A stretch of DNA of 64,000 bases from Oscillospiraceae bacterium (lineage in GTDB: Bacteria; Bacillota; Clostridia; UBA1381; UBA9506), in contig SVJJ01000006.1 in NCBI GenBank assembly GCA_015069045.1, forward strand, positions 56,503 through 120,502, read 5' to 3'. Shown here one piece after another: positions 45,283 to 54,486 of this stretch (position 1 is its first letter; each line of letters begins with the position of its first letter). The position numbers and the translations under genes were made by a program. The notes beneath the pieces are model-generated. The model made no database searches. It was not told the origin of the DNA and worked only from the letters and a program-made list of their open reading frames with translations.

Positions 45283-45852
45283 TTAAATTAATTCAAAAAA
45301 TTTTTCTTTTGTGTAGAGAGCGTTCATGACTTCTAAAAGAACATTCGCAGAAAGGCGGTAGGGGAGGCCTAATTTTTTAAGTAAGGCGTGTCTTTTTTTA
45401 TGACTTTCTACACCCCCATATAAACCAAGTTTATATAAATCATATTTGGTAATTTTTTCCTTTTTTTCTGTGTTTACATGATATCCTGCCTGTTCTATTG
45501 CATGTACTAAAACTTCTTCCTGCATTCCTTCCACCCCTAATAGTCCTTCTTTTCCCGGTTTATCTTTTCTTGCTTCTTTTCCATAAATGGAAGGAATAAA
45601 CGCATGCTGAACATTTTTTCCTGCTAAACAATTTTTTATATAATTACGAATACTAAATCCTGCTTTATCCGAATCTGTTAAAATAATTAAACCGGTTTCA
45701 TCGGCTAATTTTGAAAGCAGGGAAATCATTTCTTTATTTTTAAAAATCATAAACCCGTTTATTTGAATAATGTTTGCCTCAATGAGCTGTGAAAGTCTAA
45801 TTTTGTCATATTTTCCTTCCACAATGATAGTTTCTTTAATTTTTTTCTTCAT
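45283..45852 (-). CDS. TOPRIM protein, ribonuclease M5-like with DUF4093
   Basis: A 189-residue protein beginning MKKKIKETIIVEGKYDKIRL, the TOPRIM glutamate motif. DSDKAGFSIR holds the acidic DxD-type site, and a C-terminal DUF4093 part follows (YDLYKLGLYGG). The family is annotated as RNase M5-like and may mature 5S rRNA. ATG 45852 has no ribosome site and lies 4 bp after the dnaN stop, so it probably depends on reinitiation. Confidence 0.85.
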   Translation of the reverse strand: MKKKIKETIIVEGKYDKIRLSQLIEANIIQINGFMIFKNKEMISLLSKLADETGLIILTDSDKAGFSIRNYIKNCLAGKNVQHAFIPSIYGKEARKDKPGKEGLLGVEGMQEEVLVHAIEQAGYHVNTEKKEKITKYDLYKLGLYGGVESHKKRHALLKKLGLPYRLSANVLLEVMNALYTKEKFFELI

Positions 45853-45856
45853 AATA

Positions 45857-46960
45857 TTAATGTAGTCGAACAGGTAAAACAATGTAACGGAAACTTTCTC
45901 CCTCAATTGGTTGAATCACAACAGGATTTAACGCTGTGGAGAAACTCATTTTTATTTCTTTAGTTTCTGTATTTTTAAAGGCTTCTAATAAATAGCGAGG
46001 ATTAAAAGCAATTTCAATGGGTTCTCCCTGCATATTAACCTCAAATTTATCTTTTACCTGTCCTAAAACGGTTTCACAATTAATATGCACCTGACCATCC
46101 TTAATTTGCAAAAGTACATGAGCCTTAACAGCTTCACTGGCAATTAAAGATGCTCTGTCTACAGAGTCTAAAATATCCCTTGTTTCAGTTACAACAAAAA
46201 GCGTATTTTCATGTTTGGCAACACCTTCATAATTTAAATAATCGCCATCAATTAATCTTGTGGTAACAACACAATTTTTTAATGTAAGTTGGGCTTGTTT
46301 CTCATTTACCTTAATTTTTACTTCATAATCTGTTTCTCCTAAAAGAGAAAGAAGTTCTCTGGCTGTTTTTCCTTGCATAATAAATTTTAACCCACCAGCA
46401 TGAGAGGTTGCTTCCCGACGAATTGCTAAGCGATATCCGTCGCAACCAACAACATTTACAAAACCATCCTTTATATCAAATAAAATACCGGTTAAATAAG
46501 GCTTTGTATCGTTTTGTGATACCGCATATACAGTTTGGCGAATCATATTTTTTAAAACTTGTTCAGAAATAGAAATTTCATTAAGAGCATGTAATTCCTG
46601 GGGACGAGGAAACTCATCAGCACTGGCAGTAGAAAAATTAAATTTTGCATTTCCGCAGGATAAAAAGATAGAATTACTTTCGTTAACTTCAATTTGCACA
46701 TCATCTACATAAGAAGGTAATTTTTTTACAGCATCAGAAAAAAGGTTTGCCTTTACAACACAGCACCCTTTTGTTTCAACTGACCCGGGAATACTGCAAT
46801 CAATACATAATTCTAAATTATTACCCAAAAAACGAATGGTGTTTTCTTTTGCTTCAATAAAAATACCCTCTAAAATATTCATTGTGCTTTTACTGGCAAC
46901 GGCTCGCTCAACAATATTAACTGCATTTAATAAATCTGTTCTGCAACAAGAAAATTTCAT
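45857..46960 (-). CDS. dnaN: DNA polymerase III beta sliding clamp
   Basis: A 367-residue sliding clamp with three repeated domains (MKFSCCRTDLLNAVNIVERA at the start, a middle domain from about 125, and MPVR-type C-terminus VLPVRLH). It tethers the replicase to DNA. ATG 46960 follows GGAGTGAC and is preferred to GTG 46969. dnaA is not upstream, which is unusual. A 490-bp AT-rich gap is there instead. Confidence 0.97.
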   Translation of the reverse strand: MKFSCCRTDLLNAVNIVERAVASKSTMNILEGIFIEAKENTIRFLGNNLELCIDCSIPGSVETKGCCVVKANLFSDAVKKLPSYVDDVQIEVNESNSIFLSCGNAKFNFSTASADEFPRPQELHALNEISISEQVLKNMIRQTVYAVSQNDTKPYLTGILFDIKDGFVNVVGCDGYRLAIRREATSHAGGLKFIMQGKTARELLSLLGETDYEVKIKVNEKQAQLTLKNCVVTTRLIDGDYLNYEGVAKHENTLFVVTETRDILDSVDRASLIASEAVKAHVLLQIKDGQVHINCETVLGQVKDKFEVNMQGEPIEIAFNPRYLLEAFKNTETKEIKMSFSTALNPVVIQPIEGESFRYIVLPVRLH

Positions 46961-46969
46961 AATTGTCAC

Positions 46970-47400
46970 TCCGTTTCTTTATAAAAAATAATAAAAAATA
47001 ATCGTAATAATAGTATAGCCTGTTATAATTGTTAAAAACTAAGTTTTTTCCCATTAATAAGGCAGTTTATCCTATTGAAAACACTGTTTATAATTTGTGA
47101 ATAAAATAAATAATCCACAAGGGATAAAAATAAAATTACCAAAAAAAGGAAATAAAAAAACTATCCACAAGTAACTTTTTAACAAGTAACAGAGAATAAA
47201 CAACCACTTGTTGAAAGATAAATAAAACCCTTCGTTAAGCTAAAAGTGAGGGGAAAAAAAGAAAATACAAACACAAAGTCCCATTTTATCAAAAAATATA
47301 TATTAACAGACCTGTTGAAAATTATCACTTTAAAGGGAAAAAACAACCTATTATTATTTTATCATAAAATAATAAAAAAAGAAAGAATAAATTAGATAAA
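46970..47400. other. Candidate chromosomal origin oriC
   Basis: A very AT-rich gap upstream of dnaN. It contains TGTGAATAA (47096-47104, a perfect TTATNCACA box on the minus strand), TAATCCACA (47111-47119) and CTATCCACA (47161-47169), each one base from consensus, and long A/T runs at 47340-47400 that could unwind. Gene orientation switches across this region and parS is near. The call is inferred. Confidence 0.55.
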
Positions 47401-47405
47401 AATAA

Positions 47406-47447
47406 AAAAAGCTGTCAAAAAAGAAATTCTTAAAAACAGCTTTTTTT
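47406..47447. terminator. Terminator of hom
   Basis: AAAAAAGCTGT and ACAGCTTTTTTT form an 11-bp stem with T-runs on both strands, 11 bp after the hom stop. Confidence 0.85.
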
Positions 47448-47457
47448 AAAGGCACAA

Positions 47458-48651
47458 TCAATCTAAAACGCGGAGAAAAGCCCCACGGTTGGCAAAAGTT
47501 TCGGTAAAGGCATTTTCTGTCATTTCCTTTGTAATAAAAAACCATTCATCACCATCATTACCTAAAAACTCAGCATTAGCAAAATCATCAATAACAGCCT
47601 TACTGTTGGCTCTAACAAAAAAGCGACCAACAACTGAACTGGGATCCACCAAAAAATCATGATCAACTTTTTTCCAAGTAATAATTTTGTTTATATGAAT
47701 ATGTTTAGCGGCGTCAATAACATCGGCAACCACTGCGCTGGCAGTTGGCAGCTTACCTGCGCCACGGCCGTAAAACATAACATCGCCAATAGAGTCCCCT
47801 TTTACTAAAATTGCATTAAAAACATCATTAACATCTGATAACTGGTGTTCCTTGGAAATTACCATAGGGCAAACCCGGATATAAACGGCACCATCGGGAG
47901 AAATCTTTGCAAAACCAATTAATTTAATAACAGCATTATATTTTTCGGCAAAAGCAACATCACTTCTTGTAATAGAGGTAATACCTTGGGTTTCAACATT
48001 TCGCCAGTTAACATATTTACCGCAGGCAAGGGAAGTTAAAATAGCAATTTTCCGGCAGGCATCATAACCTTCAACATCGGCTTCTGGATTTCGCTCAGCA
48101 TATCCTAATCGTTGTGCTTCGGCTAAAGCGCCGGCAAAGTCAGAACCTTCTGTAATCATTTTTGTTAAAATATAATTCGTTGTTCCGTTTAGAATACCAT
48201 AAATTTCTTCAATTTCATTTGCAGCCAGGCATTGGTTTAAAGGACGAATAATGGGAATACCGCCACCAACAGAAGCCTCAAACAAATAGTTAACATTATG
48301 TTCCTTTGCAATTTCCATCAGCTCCGTACCATGCTCTGCAACCAACTCTTTGTTAGAGGTTACCACATTTTTTCCTGCATAAAGTGCTGCTCTGGAATAT
48401 TCATAAGCGGGAGAAAGGCCGCCCATAACCTCAACAACAATACTAACCTCAGGATCTTGTAAAATATCATCAAAATTTTTGGTAAATAAATGAGGTTCTT
48501 CATGGTCAGGAAAATCCCGTAAATCTAAAATATATTTAACCTGAATGGCTTTTCCTCCGGTTTTTTTTGCAATACTTTTTTCATTTTTGTGAATGACTTC
48601 ATAAACACCGGAGCCAACCACGCCATATCCTAAAATAGCCACTTTTATCAT
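47458..48651 (-). CDS. hom: Homoserine dehydrogenase
   Basis: A 397-residue NAD(P)-dependent enzyme that reduces aspartate semialdehyde to homoserine for threonine and methionine synthesis. The Rossmann motif GYGVVGSGV is at residues 8-16. The catalytic region has NGTTNYILTKM, AERNPEADVEGYDACRK and GRGAGKLPTASAVVAD. ATG 48651 follows AGGAGG and is preferred to the frame start at 48693. A short regulatory tail is present. Confidence 0.96.
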   Translation of the reverse strand: MIKVAILGYGVVGSGVYEVIHKNEKSIAKKTGGKAIQVKYILDLRDFPDHEEPHLFTKNFDDILQDPEVSIVVEVMGGLSPAYEYSRAALYAGKNVVTSNKELVAEHGTELMEIAKEHNVNYLFEASVGGGIPIIRPLNQCLAANEIEEIYGILNGTTNYILTKMITEGSDFAGALAEAQRLGYAERNPEADVEGYDACRKIAILTSLACGKYVNWRNVETQGITSITRSDVAFAEKYNAVIKLIGFAKISPDGAVYIRVCPMVISKEHQLSDVNDVFNAILVKGDSIGDVMFYGRGAGKLPTASAVVADVIDAAKHIHINKIITWKKVDHDFLVDPSSVVGRFFVRANSKAVIDDFANAEFLGNDGDEWFFITKEMTENAFTETFANRGAFLRVLD

Positions 48652-48813
48652 TTGTGTTCCTCCTGAAAATAACATATTCCCTGCCGTAGCCATAAAAAAG
48701 GCAAACGTAAAAAGGAATGGTTATAACTTTGCAATCATTATTATATCTAAATAACCGCTTAAGGTCAAGAGGATTCGTGGAATTTTAAATAATTTTGGAA
48801 ATTTTTATTACAC

Positions 48814-48854
48814 AAAGAAAAAAAGCCCTTTACATAAAAGACGTAAAGAGCTTT
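48814..48854 (-). terminator. Terminator of the ferritin gene
   Basis: AAGCTCTTTAC and GTAAAGGGCTT pair with one mismatch or wobble, then T7 on the minus strand. Confidence 0.8.
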
Positions 48855-48865
48855 TAATTTTTTTA

Positions 48866-49375
48866 TTATAAAACTAAAGAGGGGGCGGTATAAACACGTG
48901 CCTTCAACTCGCTGTTTAACATGTAAAGCCCTTTAGCATCGGTACCGAATAATTCCATTTTTGTAATTAAATCAGAGGCATTTTTCTCTTCCTCCCCCTG
49001 TTCCTTAACAAACCAATCCAAAAGCTGCATGGTACGAAAATCGTGAATTTCATAGGCCGCAGCGTAAATGTTGTTAATTAACTCTGTTACATATTTTTCA
49101 TGTTTTAAACCAGCCTTTAGGGGCGCCATGTTGTCGGTCAGGCTACAATCGGGTTTATCAATAGCTTCTAAGGTGATTTTAACCTCGTTATTTTGTAGGT
49201 ATTGATAAAACAGCATAGCATGGTCACGCTCTTCTTGCGCTTGAATTTTGTACCAGTTTTCAAAACCATCAAGGCCCACAGCGCCATAATAGTTAGAAAA
49301 CTCCAAATACAAATATGCCGAATAAAATTCCTTATTAATTTGCTGGTTAATTAGTTTTGCAACTTTTTCGTTCAT
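48866..49375 (-). CDS. ftn: Ferritin
   Basis: A 169-residue bacterial non-haem ferritin that stores iron. Four-helix bundle ligands are visible: EFYSAYLYLEFSNYY with E17, the second-helix EERDHAM site, and EQGEEEKNAS. Length matches Ftn. It is monocistronic with GGAGG before the ATG and its own terminator. Confidence 0.95.
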   Translation of the reverse strand: MNEKVAKLINQQINKEFYSAYLYLEFSNYYGAVGLDGFENWYKIQAQEERDHAMLFYQYLQNNEVKITLEAIDKPDCSLTDNMAPLKAGLKHEKYVTELINNIYAAAYEIHDFRTMQLLDWFVKEQGEEEKNASDLITKMELFGTDAKGLYMLNSELKARVYTAPSLVL

Positions 49376-49512
49376 TTTTTTCCTCCCAAAATTTAGTTTT
49401 TTATCTTTATTTTACCATAATTTTTAAAAAATACAATCTTTTTTGCGTAAAAGCATTGGCGTGACTTTTTGCGAAGGAGGAGAAGCAAGAAAGCGGGCGT
49501 ATGAGTTTTTTA

Positions 49513-49549
49513 CAAAAAAAGTCGAAGCAAAGGAAAGCTTTGCTTCGAC
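49513..49549 (-). terminator. Terminator of the tRNA-Leu gene
   Basis: GTCGAAGCAAAG and its complement form a 12-bp stem followed by TTTTTTT on the minus strand, 1 bp after the tRNA 3' end. Confidence 0.9.
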
Positions 49550-49550
49550 G

Positions 49551-49634
49551 TGGTGCGAGTGACGGGACTTGAACCCGTACGTCATGGACACACGCCCCTC
49601 AAACGTGCCTGTCTGCCAGTTCCAGCACACTCGC
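49551..49634 (-). tRNA. tRNA-Leu (anticodon GAG)
   Basis: The acceptor arms GCGAGTG and CACTCGC pair perfectly and CCA is encoded. The anticodon stem CACGT/GCGTG closes a loop with GAG. A long variable arm (GTCCATGACGTAC) marks a class II tRNA, and the T-arm GTTCAAGTC is normal. GAG reads CUC and CUU. Confidence 0.95.
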
Positions 49635-49707
49635 TCAGCCAATATTATACTATAGACTTTTTTATTTGTCAAGGTTTTAACTAAATTATTTATCCCCATC
49701 AGGTGGT

Positions 49708-49736
49708 TTGACATCTTTATTTTAAGTTGATATAAT
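49708..49736 (+). promoter_or_regulatory. Consensus promoter
   Basis: TTGACA and TATAAT, both perfect, with a 17-bp spacer, 27 bp before the membrane-protein gene. Confidence 0.9.
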
Positions 49737-49763
49737 ATATGAAAGAGATGGAGTGGGGGTGAC

Positions 49764-51272
49764 ATGGTGAAAAAAAACAAAAGGAGTCATTTAGTCATCG
49801 TTATAATGGCGTTTTTGCCCTATCTTTTATATGGATTTCAATATTTTCCAATTTTAGATGATTACATTCAATATGGTTGCTATCCCATTTATGAAAAAAC
49901 CTCTCATGTTTTTTTTACCATCGGGACACTTTCAACCAGGCCGTTGGCAGGCTTATTAGATCCTGTCCTTTGGGGAAGGATGTGGCCTTGCTTATGGGTG
50001 GGGCTGATTCTGATAACAACCATGCATGTTCTCTCCGCTTTTTTATTTCGGCAAGTTCTTGAGAAAGCAGGATACACGGTAGGTCCCTTCTTTTTACTTA
50101 TTTATTTACTGTTTCCCTTGGGCATGGAAGGAAGATTTTGGCTTTCGGCCTCTTCCCGATTAGTGACAGGACTGTTTTTTGCCGCACTTTCCCTGTTTAT
50201 TTTAAGTTCCGTTTTGCCTTTTAAGGAGGGCAAAACAAAGAGCAAATGGTGGTTTTGTCTTTTTTTCTTTCTTCAGCTGATATCCTGCGGATTCTATGAA
50301 TCTGTTTCGGTTTTCTCGGTGATGGCGGCAGTTCTTTTAACCCTGGTCAGCATGTATCAAGCCAAGGAGAATTTTTCCAACAGACAAAATTGGCAGTTGC
50401 GGTGTATTAAGAAATATCCCATTCTGTTAGCCGCACCCTTGGTTTCGGTTATAAATATTGGACTCATGTTTACATATTACCGGGTATTTGCAGGGTTAGG
50501 TGCCATAGGGAGCCGAGCCGACCAAGCCTCTATAGAAATGCTCTGGGCCAAAGCAGGCTCGCTGTTTTCCCAATTAGGAGAGATCTTTTCTCTCGCTTAT
50601 CACGCAACCATTGGGGGTAGTGTTTTAGGGATAAAACTTTTATGGAACTCAGGTGTTTGGGGCCTCTTTATTTTGTTTTTAACAGCAGTGCTCTGCGTGT
50701 TATTGGCACTTTTTAATAAAAAAAGAAAGAAAAAGGTAAGGGCAAAATTTATCATTATGGAAATTTGCGGTCTTCTGTTGTTTTTTGGACCGCTTATACC
50801 TAACATGCTGGCAGCGGAGGTTTGGCTTACAAACCGGAGTATATTTGTATCTCTGTTAGGAATGGCCCTTATGGCAGAGCCGTTGTTCGCCCTTTTTCCC
50901 GGCAGATTTCGGCAAATACTTTTAGGGCTTACAGCGTTTATCTTTCTTACAGCTACCGTCAATGAATATGATGTGTATAAACGGGTATATGAGCAGGATA
51001 CCCGGCTATTGCAACAAGTGGTTACAGAGATGAACGCGGAATCTATAGCCGGAGAGAAAGAGGCGCATGTTGTTCTACCCAAAGAGGTAAAAACAGAGCA
51101 AAACGCCTATTATAAGGACCATGTGAAAAGTGTTTTTGATTCGGATTGGGCTTTAACCGGTGCTTTGCGTGCCACTATAAGGAGCTTGCAACCCAAAAGG
51201 ATACAGCCCTTATTGCCCGGCGAAGACTATGAAAAAGAGAATGTTCAAACCATATATGTAGAGATAAAATAG
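49764..51272 (+). CDS. Polytopic membrane protein, GT-C glycosyltransferase-like
   Basis: A 502-residue membrane protein with about eleven hydrophobic segments. The first loop has FPILDDYIQYGCYP, an Asp pair after helix 1 like the catalytic aspartates of GT-C glycosyltransferases (glucosyltransferase/PMT type). A soluble C-terminal part of about 95 residues follows. A cell-surface sugar transfer role is plausible but unproven. It stands alone behind a strong promoter. Confidence 0.7.
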   Translation: MVKKNKRSHLVIVIMAFLPYLLYGFQYFPILDDYIQYGCYPIYEKTSHVFFTIGTLSTRPLAGLLDPVLWGRMWPCLWVGLILITTMHVLSAFLFRQVLEKAGYTVGPFFLLIYLLFPLGMEGRFWLSASSRLVTGLFFAALSLFILSSVLPFKEGKTKSKWWFCLFFFLQLISCGFYESVSVFSVMAAVLLTLVSMYQAKENFSNRQNWQLRCIKKYPILLAAPLVSVINIGLMFTYYRVFAGLGAIGSRADQASIEMLWAKAGSLFSQLGEIFSLAYHATIGGSVLGIKLLWNSGVWGLFILFLTAVLCVLLALFNKKRKKKVRAKFIIMEICGLLLFFGPLIPNMLAAEVWLTNRSIFVSLLGMALMAEPLFALFPGRFRQILLGLTAFIFLTATVNEYDVYKRVYEQDTRLLQQVVTEMNAESIAGEKEAHVVLPKEVKTEQNAYYKDHVKSVFDSDWALTGALRATIRSLQPKRIQPLLPGEDYEKENVQTIYVEIK

Positions 51273-51319
51273 GCAAAAACTATATAAGGAGCGGGAAGAG
51301 GAACAGAAAATCTGCAGGA

Positions 51320-51348
51320 TTGACTATCAGAATATTTTTTGCTATAAT
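51320..51348 (+). promoter_or_regulatory. Promoter of the flavodiiron gene
   Basis: TTGACT and TATAAT with a 17-bp spacer, 51 bp before the ATG. Confidence 0.85.
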
Positions 51349-51398
51349 GAATAAGGGACAGACAAAAATCACTATACTACAATGAGGGAGAGATTGAT

Positions 51399-53189
51399 AT
51401 GCAGATAACAAAAGATATTCAATATATTGGTGTAAATGACCATGAAATAGATTTGTTTGAAGGTCAATATGTTGTAGAAAATGGTATGGCCTATAATTCC
51501 TATGCCATTATAGATGAAAAGATAGCTATTATGGATACGGTTGATGCTCGTTTTACCCACGAGTGGCTGGATAATATTGAAGGGGCTTTAGATGGTCGCA
51601 AGCCGGACTATTTGGTAATTCAACATATGGAACCGGACCATTCGGCTAATATTGCAAATTTTATGAGTGTTTACAAGGATACAAAAATTGTATCCAGCGC
51701 CAAGGGATTTCAAATGATAAAACAATTTTTCGGTGTGGATTTTGCTGACCGTCGGCTTGTTGTGGGAGAGGGAGACACCCTTTCCTTAGGAAAGCATACC
51801 TTAACCTTTGTAACAGCTCCTATGGTTCACTGGCCGGAGGTCATTGTAACCTATGATAGCTATGACAAGGTGCTGTTTTCCGCTGATGGTTTTGGAAAAT
51901 TTGGAGCGCTGGATGTGGAAGAGGAATGGGCCTGTGAAGCACGGCGGTATTATATTGGTATTGTAGGTAAATATGGTGCACAGGTGCAGGCGTTACTAAA
52001 AAAAGCAGCCGGACTGGACATTCAAATTATTTGCCCCCTCCATGGGCCGGTGCTGAAAGAAAATTTAGGCTATTATTTGAATTTATATGATATATGGTCC
52101 TCCTACGAGGTGGAAACAGAAGGGATTGTGATTGCCTATACCTCTGTTTACGGCAACACAAAAAAAGCAGTTGACCAATTAGCAGAAAGGCTAAGAGCAA
52201 AAGGATGCCCCAAGGTTGTTGTAAACGATTTGGCGCGGTGCGATATGGCCGAGGCCGTAGAAGATGCATTCCGTTACAGCAAGCTTGTGTTGGCGACAAC
52301 CACCTACAATGCAGGTATTTTTCCCTTTATGCGTGAATTTATTGACCATTTAACAGAACGGACTTATAGAAACCGTACCGTAGCATTTATAGAAAATGGT
52401 TCCTGGGCACCCATGGCTGCTAAAACCATGAGGGAAATGCTGGAGCCCTGTCGTAACCTTACTTACACCAATACAACGGTGCAAATTTACTCAGCGCTGG
52501 ATGAGAACAGCTCTGCCCAGCTGGAGTCGTTGGCAGAAGAACTATGTCAAGATTACATGGCACAGCACAGCGAAACAGCTAACAAGAACGATCTAAACGC
52601 TTTATTTAATATTGGATATGGGCTCTATGTTGTCACTTCGAATGATGGAAAAAAAGATAACGGATTAATTGTTAATACCATTACGCAGGTGACAAATACA
52701 CCAAATCGGGTAGCGGTAACCATAAACAAGGAAAATTATTCTCATCACATCATTCGTCAAAGCGGCATAATGAATGTGAACTGTCTGTCTGTTGATGCGC
52801 CGTTCTCTGTTTTTGAGGATTTTGGTTTTGTAAGCGGCCGTGTGGACGATAAGTTTGCAGGAAAAGAAGTTTTACGGTCAGATAACGGCTTGGTATTTTT
52901 GCCGCGGCATATTAATTCCTTTATCTCTTTAAAGGTAGAACAGTATGTGGATTTAGATACACACGGCATGTTTATTTGCAGCATTACAGAGGCGCGCGTG
53001 ATTTCTCAGGCCGAATCCATGACCTATGCCTACTACCAAAGCAATGTTAAGCCAAAGCCCGAAACGGAAGGGAAAAAGGGTTTTGTGTGTAAGGTTTGTG
53101 GCTATGTGTATGAAGGAGAAGCCCTGCCGGAGGATTTTATTTGTCCGCTGTGTAAACATGGTGTTGCCGATTTTGAACCAATTGAGTAG
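51399..53189 (+). CDS. fprA: Flavodiiron protein fused to flavin reductase and rubredoxin
   Basis: A 596-residue oxygen/nitric oxide scavenger of anaerobes. Residues 1-245 are the diiron beta-lactamase-like domain with H76-x-E78-x-D80-H81. About 250-390 is flavodoxin (TSVYGNTKKAVDQLAER) for FMN. About 395-550 is a flavin-reductase-like domain (NALFNIGYGLYVVTS). About 555-596 is rubredoxin with CKVCGY and CPLCKHG. All electron carriers from reductant to diiron centre are thus in one chain. A 74-residue companion gene follows. Confidence 0.95.
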   Translation: MQITKDIQYIGVNDHEIDLFEGQYVVENGMAYNSYAIIDEKIAIMDTVDARFTHEWLDNIEGALDGRKPDYLVIQHMEPDHSANIANFMSVYKDTKIVSSAKGFQMIKQFFGVDFADRRLVVGEGDTLSLGKHTLTFVTAPMVHWPEVIVTYDSYDKVLFSADGFGKFGALDVEEEWACEARRYYIGIVGKYGAQVQALLKKAAGLDIQIICPLHGPVLKENLGYYLNLYDIWSSYEVETEGIVIAYTSVYGNTKKAVDQLAERLRAKGCPKVVVNDLARCDMAEAVEDAFRYSKLVLATTTYNAGIFPFMREFIDHLTERTYRNRTVAFIENGSWAPMAAKTMREMLEPCRNLTYTNTTVQIYSALDENSSAQLESLAEELCQDYMAQHSETANKNDLNALFNIGYGLYVVTSNDGKKDNGLIVNTITQVTNTPNRVAVTINKENYSHHIIRQSGIMNVNCLSVDAPFSVFEDFGFVSGRVDDKFAGKEVLRSDNGLVFLPRHINSFISLKVEQYVDLDTHGMFICSITEARVISQAESMTYAYYQSNVKPKPETEGKKGFVCKVCGYVYEGEALPEDFICPLCKHGVADFEPIE

Positions 53190-53251
53190 AACAAAACTCT
53201 TTGCATATTTCCTCTCTGATTTGTGCATACTACTGCAAAGGAGATGGACAT

Positions 53252-53476
53252 ATGCCAAATAAAATTCCAAAAACAACACCACCAGAGAAAGATTTTAGCC
53301 CAAATGAGCGACAAGAGGAATATGATAAGTTTGAGCTGTGTAACGCATGCTCTTCTACAGACTGCACCGGCCTTATTCCTACGCCACCTCAAACAGAAGA
53401 GGAAATGGAGTCCTATATGGCTATTTACGATTATCAGCCACCAAACGTAGAGGTGGAAAAGGAAAAAAGAGAATAA
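53252..53476 (+). CDS. Small conserved protein with a Cys motif
   Basis: A 74-residue acidic, proline-rich protein beginning MPNKIPKTTPPEKDFSPN with CNACSSTDCTGLIP in the middle, a C-x2-C-x4-C pattern that may bind a metal. ATG 53252 follows AAAGGAG and is preferred to the earlier frame start at 53201. It lies 62 bp after the flavodiiron gene and may be co-transcribed with it. Confidence 0.75.
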   Translation: MPNKIPKTTPPEKDFSPNERQEEYDKFELCNACSSTDCTGLIPTPPQTEEEMESYMAIYDYQPPNVEVEKEKRE

Positions 53477-53550
53477 ACTGCCGGCAGAAAAACGGTAAAC
53501 CATACAATGGACCAGAACAAGAGTTATAAAAATAATCTTTACCTAAAATT

Positions 53551-53584
53551 GCGGCGTATCTTTAGGGACACGCTGCAGTTTTAT
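53551..53584 (+). terminator. Terminator after the flavodiiron operon
   Basis: GCGGCGT and ACGCTGC pair with one G-U and are followed by AGTTTTATT. Two more hairpins without genes lie at about 53607-53640 and 53667-53689 (GGCATTG/CAATGCC) in the 260 bp before the next promoter. Confidence 0.65.
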
Positions 53585-53736
53585 TGTGAAAACAACAAGG
53601 TTCTCTGAAAAAACTAAACTCTTGGTTCATTAGTTTTTCGTGAGGTTTTTATTATTAAATTTAGCAGGCATTGGCTAAAAACAATGCCCACAAAACGGGC
53701 AAACATTTTTAAAAAGTCATGGCGTTTTTAAATATG

Positions 53737-53765
53737 TTGACAAAAAAAGAAAAGTATGTTATAAT
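53737..53765 (+). promoter_or_regulatory. Consensus promoter of the V-ATPase operon
   Basis: TTGACA and TATAAT, both perfect, with exactly 17 bp between them. Confidence 0.95.
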
Positions 53766-53795
53766 ATATAAAAAAATAGATATAATGATATTTAA

Positions 53796-53839
53796 GGGAA
53801 CCAGCTGACTGCAGAGGACACTGGTTCCCTTTTGTTTTT
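53796..53839 (+). terminator. Terminator-like hairpin in the V-ATPase leader
   Basis: GGGAACCAG (53796-53804) and CTGGTTCCC (53821-53829) form a perfect 9-bp stem with a 16-nt loop, followed by TTTTGTTTTT. It starts only about 24 nt after the predicted transcription start and 37 bp before the first gene. Confidence 0.9.
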
Positions 53840-53875
53840 ATAGCAAATAAACTCAAATAAAAAGGAGCAAGTTTT

Positions 53876-54484
53876 ATGGAAGTACAATTACAGGAACTTA
53901 TTGACCAAATAAAAAAAGACGGTGTAGAAGCGGCTGAAAGCGAGGCAGAATCTATACTTAACACAGCTAAAACAGAAGCCAAGAAAATTGTTGCAGATGC
54001 TCAGGCCCAGGCAGAAAAAATTCTAAGCAGCGCAAAAGTTGAAAACGAGCGATTGACAAAATCCAGCGAGGATGCCATTCGTCAAGCGGGGCGCAACCTG
54101 CTTATATCCTTCCGCGAAAGTGTAACAAAGGAATTAAAGTCGCTCCTAAGGGAAGGGGTTGCTGTAGTTTATTCCGCAGAGACACTTGCCCAACTTATTG
54201 TTAATGTTATTGAAAGCTGGTCAAACAAACCGGATGCTGAGGACATTACCCTGATTTTAAACAATGAGGACCTTACACAAGTTGAGAAAAACATACTTGC
54301 AGGTCTTAAGGAAAGAATAAATAAAGGTATTACCCTTAAGGCAAGCGATAATTTTGACGGGGGATTTCGTATTGCTGTAAACGACAGTGGAGTCTATTAT
54401 GATTATTCTGCTGAAATGGTTGTAGACATGCTATCGAACTATCTCAGCCCCAAGGTTATCGCACTTATGAAAGAGGTAGAATAA
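53876..54484 (+). CDS. atpE: V-type ATPase subunit E
   Basis: A 202-residue peripheral-stalk subunit. The first 75 residues form a long alpha helix (AESEAESILNTAKTEAKKIV) and the C-terminal globular part (about 110-202) has the family fold with ITLKASDNFDGGFRI. It is the first gene of the operon, 8 bp after AAAGGAGC. It ends 2 bp before the next gene. Confidence 0.92.
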   Translation: MEVQLQELIDQIKKDGVEAAESEAESILNTAKTEAKKIVADAQAQAEKILSSAKVENERLTKSSEDAIRQAGRNLLISFRESVTKELKSLLREGVAVVYSAETLAQLIVNVIESWSNKPDAEDITLILNNEDLTQVEKNILAGLKERINKGITLKASDNFDGGFRIAVNDSGVYYDYSAEMVVDMLSNYLSPKVIALMKEVE

Positions 54485-54486
54485 TT

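Noticed and set aside
49551..49634. tRNA-Leu as the ICE integration site
   Set aside because: The tRNA is complete, 15 kb from the ICE, and shares no sequence with attL/attR.
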